From positions 1-6,281 of the forward strand of contig JAATFE010000323.1 of the NCBI GenBank assembly GCA_015655365.1: 6,281 nt of DNA. Reading direction: 5' to 3'. Under the pieces are notes generated by a model, which ran no database searches, was not told where the DNA came from, and worked only from the letters and a program-made list of their open reading frames with translations. A program made the position numbers and the translations under genes. How positions within the stretch are numbered: the first letter of the stretch is position 1; every line of letters begins with the position of its first letter. The DNA is from Terriglobales bacterium (GTDB lineage Bacteria > Acidobacteriota > Terriglobia > Terriglobales > Acidobacteriaceae). Below, one piece after another: positions 5,906 through 6,281 of this stretch.

Positions 5906-5926
5906 CCCCACCCCCCCCCAAAAAAA
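5906..5926 (+). repeat. Homopolymer tract C4-A-C9-A7
   Basis: Nine consecutive C (5911-5919) follow four C and one A, and are followed by seven A (5920-5926). Tracts of this kind slip during replication and are also error-prone in sequencing, so the exact count may be uncertain. No reading frame that I believe in crosses it. Confidence 0.85.
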
Positions 5927-5954
5927 TCCCTCTTTTTCGGAGTGTATAGCCGAC

Positions 5955-5982
5955 TTGAATAAACCGATAAGAATCATAAAAT
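5955..5982 (+). promoter_or_regulatory. Candidate sigma70-type promoter in the AT-rich gap
   Basis: TTGAAT (5955-5960, four of six) and TAAAAT (5977-5982, five of six) are 16 bases apart. If real, it would drive the downstream amidohydrolase with a leader of about 180 bases. AT-rich DNA produces such matches by chance, so support is modest. Confidence 0.35.
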
Positions 5983-6054
5983 CATGGCCTTACAGGTTAT
6001 TCTCGAACGATATTCTATTAATTGTATGGTTAACATTACCCCCGAAAATGCCTG

Positions 6055-6100
6055 TTTTTTGGCTCAAAACCCTCCGTTTGGGGCCGTTTTGCTCAAAAAA
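6055..6100. repeat. Long imperfect A/T-rich dyad
   Basis: TTTTTTG (6055-6061) pairs with CAAAAAA (6094-6100), and inside them CAAAAC (6065-6070) pairs with GTTTTG (6086-6091). The two stems are separated by a small internal loop, and the apex is 15 bases. Each side is also a small palindrome of its own (TTTTG-GCT-CAAAA and TTTTG-CT-CAAAA), so the motif appears twice as a direct repeat. No U run follows the hairpin on either strand, so it does not look like a standard terminator. Confidence 0.55.
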
Positions 6101-6151
6101 GCTTTGAACTGTGCGGACGTCAGGGCGCGAGCACCCGAACGCCGGTGTGCC

Positions 6152-6160
6152 TGCAATAAT
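6152..6160 (+). promoter_or_regulatory. Possible extended -10 element for leaderless start
   Basis: TGCAATAAT fits the extended -10 pattern TGn followed by a -10 hexamer with five of six matches. It ends seven bases before the ATG at 6168, so transcription could begin at the start codon itself. No Shine-Dalgarno sequence or -35 box is visible nearby. Confidence 0.3.
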
Positions 6161-6167
6161 CTCTGTT

Positions 6168-6281
6168 ATGCGTACGGTATTGACAGCAGAGAAGCTTTGG
6201 GACGGGATAAGCCTGTTGGATCGTCCCGTGGTGGTGATTGAAGACGGGCGAATTGCGTCCGTCGTTAGCCGGTCTGGCGGA
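6168..6281 (+). CDS. nagA: Amidohydrolase N-terminus, probably N-acetylglucosamine-6-phosphate deacetylase (partial)
   Basis: Only the first 38 codons are in the window. They read MRTVLTAEKLWDGISLL, then DRPVVVIEDGRIASV, then VSRSGG. This is the small N-terminal beta-sandwich opening common to metal-dependent amidohydrolases: a strand, then a VVVIEDGRIA strand-turn before the barrel. From memory it fits NagA, which removes acetate from GlcNAc-6-phosphate in amino-sugar catabolism and peptidoglycan recycling, better than dihydroorotase or imidazolonepropionase. The metal-binding HxH motif lies beyond the edge, so the exact enzyme is uncertain. The frame is clean to the window end. The start lacks a ribosome binding site, but TTG and GTG alternatives upstream are no better. 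Confidence 0.6.
   Translation, partial: MRTVLTAEKLWDGISLLDRPVVVIEDGRIASVVSRSGG

Larger units (their letters stand above)
5794..6167. other. 374-base intergenic region, no supported gene
   Basis: I see no gene with credible coding character here. The region begins with the nfo-derived repeat. It continues with a C4-A-C9-A7 tract (5906-5926), then drops to about 34 % G+C over 5941-6060, against about 60 % in leuS. It ends with an A/T-rich dyad (6055-6100) and the sequence before the amidohydrolase start. The longest plus frame (5805-6107, GTG start) starts inside the antisense of the repeat, has no ribosome binding site and resembles nothing I know. Confidence 0.6.

Noticed and set aside
5805..6107. 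A 100-codon plus-strand open frame with GTG start after the 135-aa gene
   Set aside because: Its first codons are the antisense of the nfo-derived repeat. It has no ribosome binding site, crosses the C9A7 tract, and its composition shifts with the AT-rich DNA.
5984..6241. An 85-codon plus-strand open frame overlapping the amidohydrolase start
   Set aside because: It has no ribosome binding site, would start at or before the start point of the only candidate promoter, and runs out of frame over the amidohydrolase N-terminus.
1..6281. CRISPR array, tRNA, rRNA or complete insertion sequence
   Set aside because: I looked for regularly spaced repeats, tRNA T-arm patterns and transposase-like frames with terminal inverted repeats, and found none by eye.

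Overview
The window looks like chromosomal DNA from a high-GC bacterium. The coding parts are about 60 % G+C by eye. The style of the secreted hypothetical proteins suggests an Acidobacteriota member of the Terriglobia type; this is inferred from protein resemblance only. No replicon, phage or complete transposon feature is visible.

Layout: bases 1-5167 are read on the minus strand. In transcription order they hold nfo (endonuclease IV, complete), a higB-higA type II toxin-antitoxin pair in the typical toxin-first order, a short open frame that looks like a remnant of a DinB-family gene, a secreted protein of unknown function, and leuS (leucyl-tRNA synthetase, whose C-terminal end lies beyond base 1). 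The plus strand carries, divergently from nfo, a small exported protein with a possible Sm/SH3-like core and a C-terminal membrane segment. After a 374-base gap it carries the first 38 codons of an amidohydrolase, most likely N-acetylglucosamine-6-phosphate deacetylase (nagA).

How the parts relate: nfo and leuS are housekeeping functions (DNA base-excision repair and tRNA charging). The higBA pair sits between nfo and the DinB-like remnant, as expected for an accessory module dropped into a housekeeping stretch. A perfect 15-bp inverted repeat lies between nfo and higB, 5 bases after the nfo stop. It contains a good -10 hexamer, so it is probably the HigA operator overlapping the higBA promoter.

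Oddities: (1) a 30-base segment matching the 5' end of nfo (27/30 identical) recurs in direct orientation 669 bases away, just after the small exported gene. (2) The 374-base intergenic region falls to about 34 % G+C in its middle and holds a C9A7 tract and a long A/T-rich dyad. (3) The LeuRS editing domain carries a Gly/Ser-rich insert with codon use unlike its flanks. (4) Two mutually exclusive hairpins lie just before the ribosome binding site of the small exported protein. I found no CRISPR array, tRNA, rRNA, complete insertion sequence or clear new defence system. The only defence- or stress-type system is the higBA pair.
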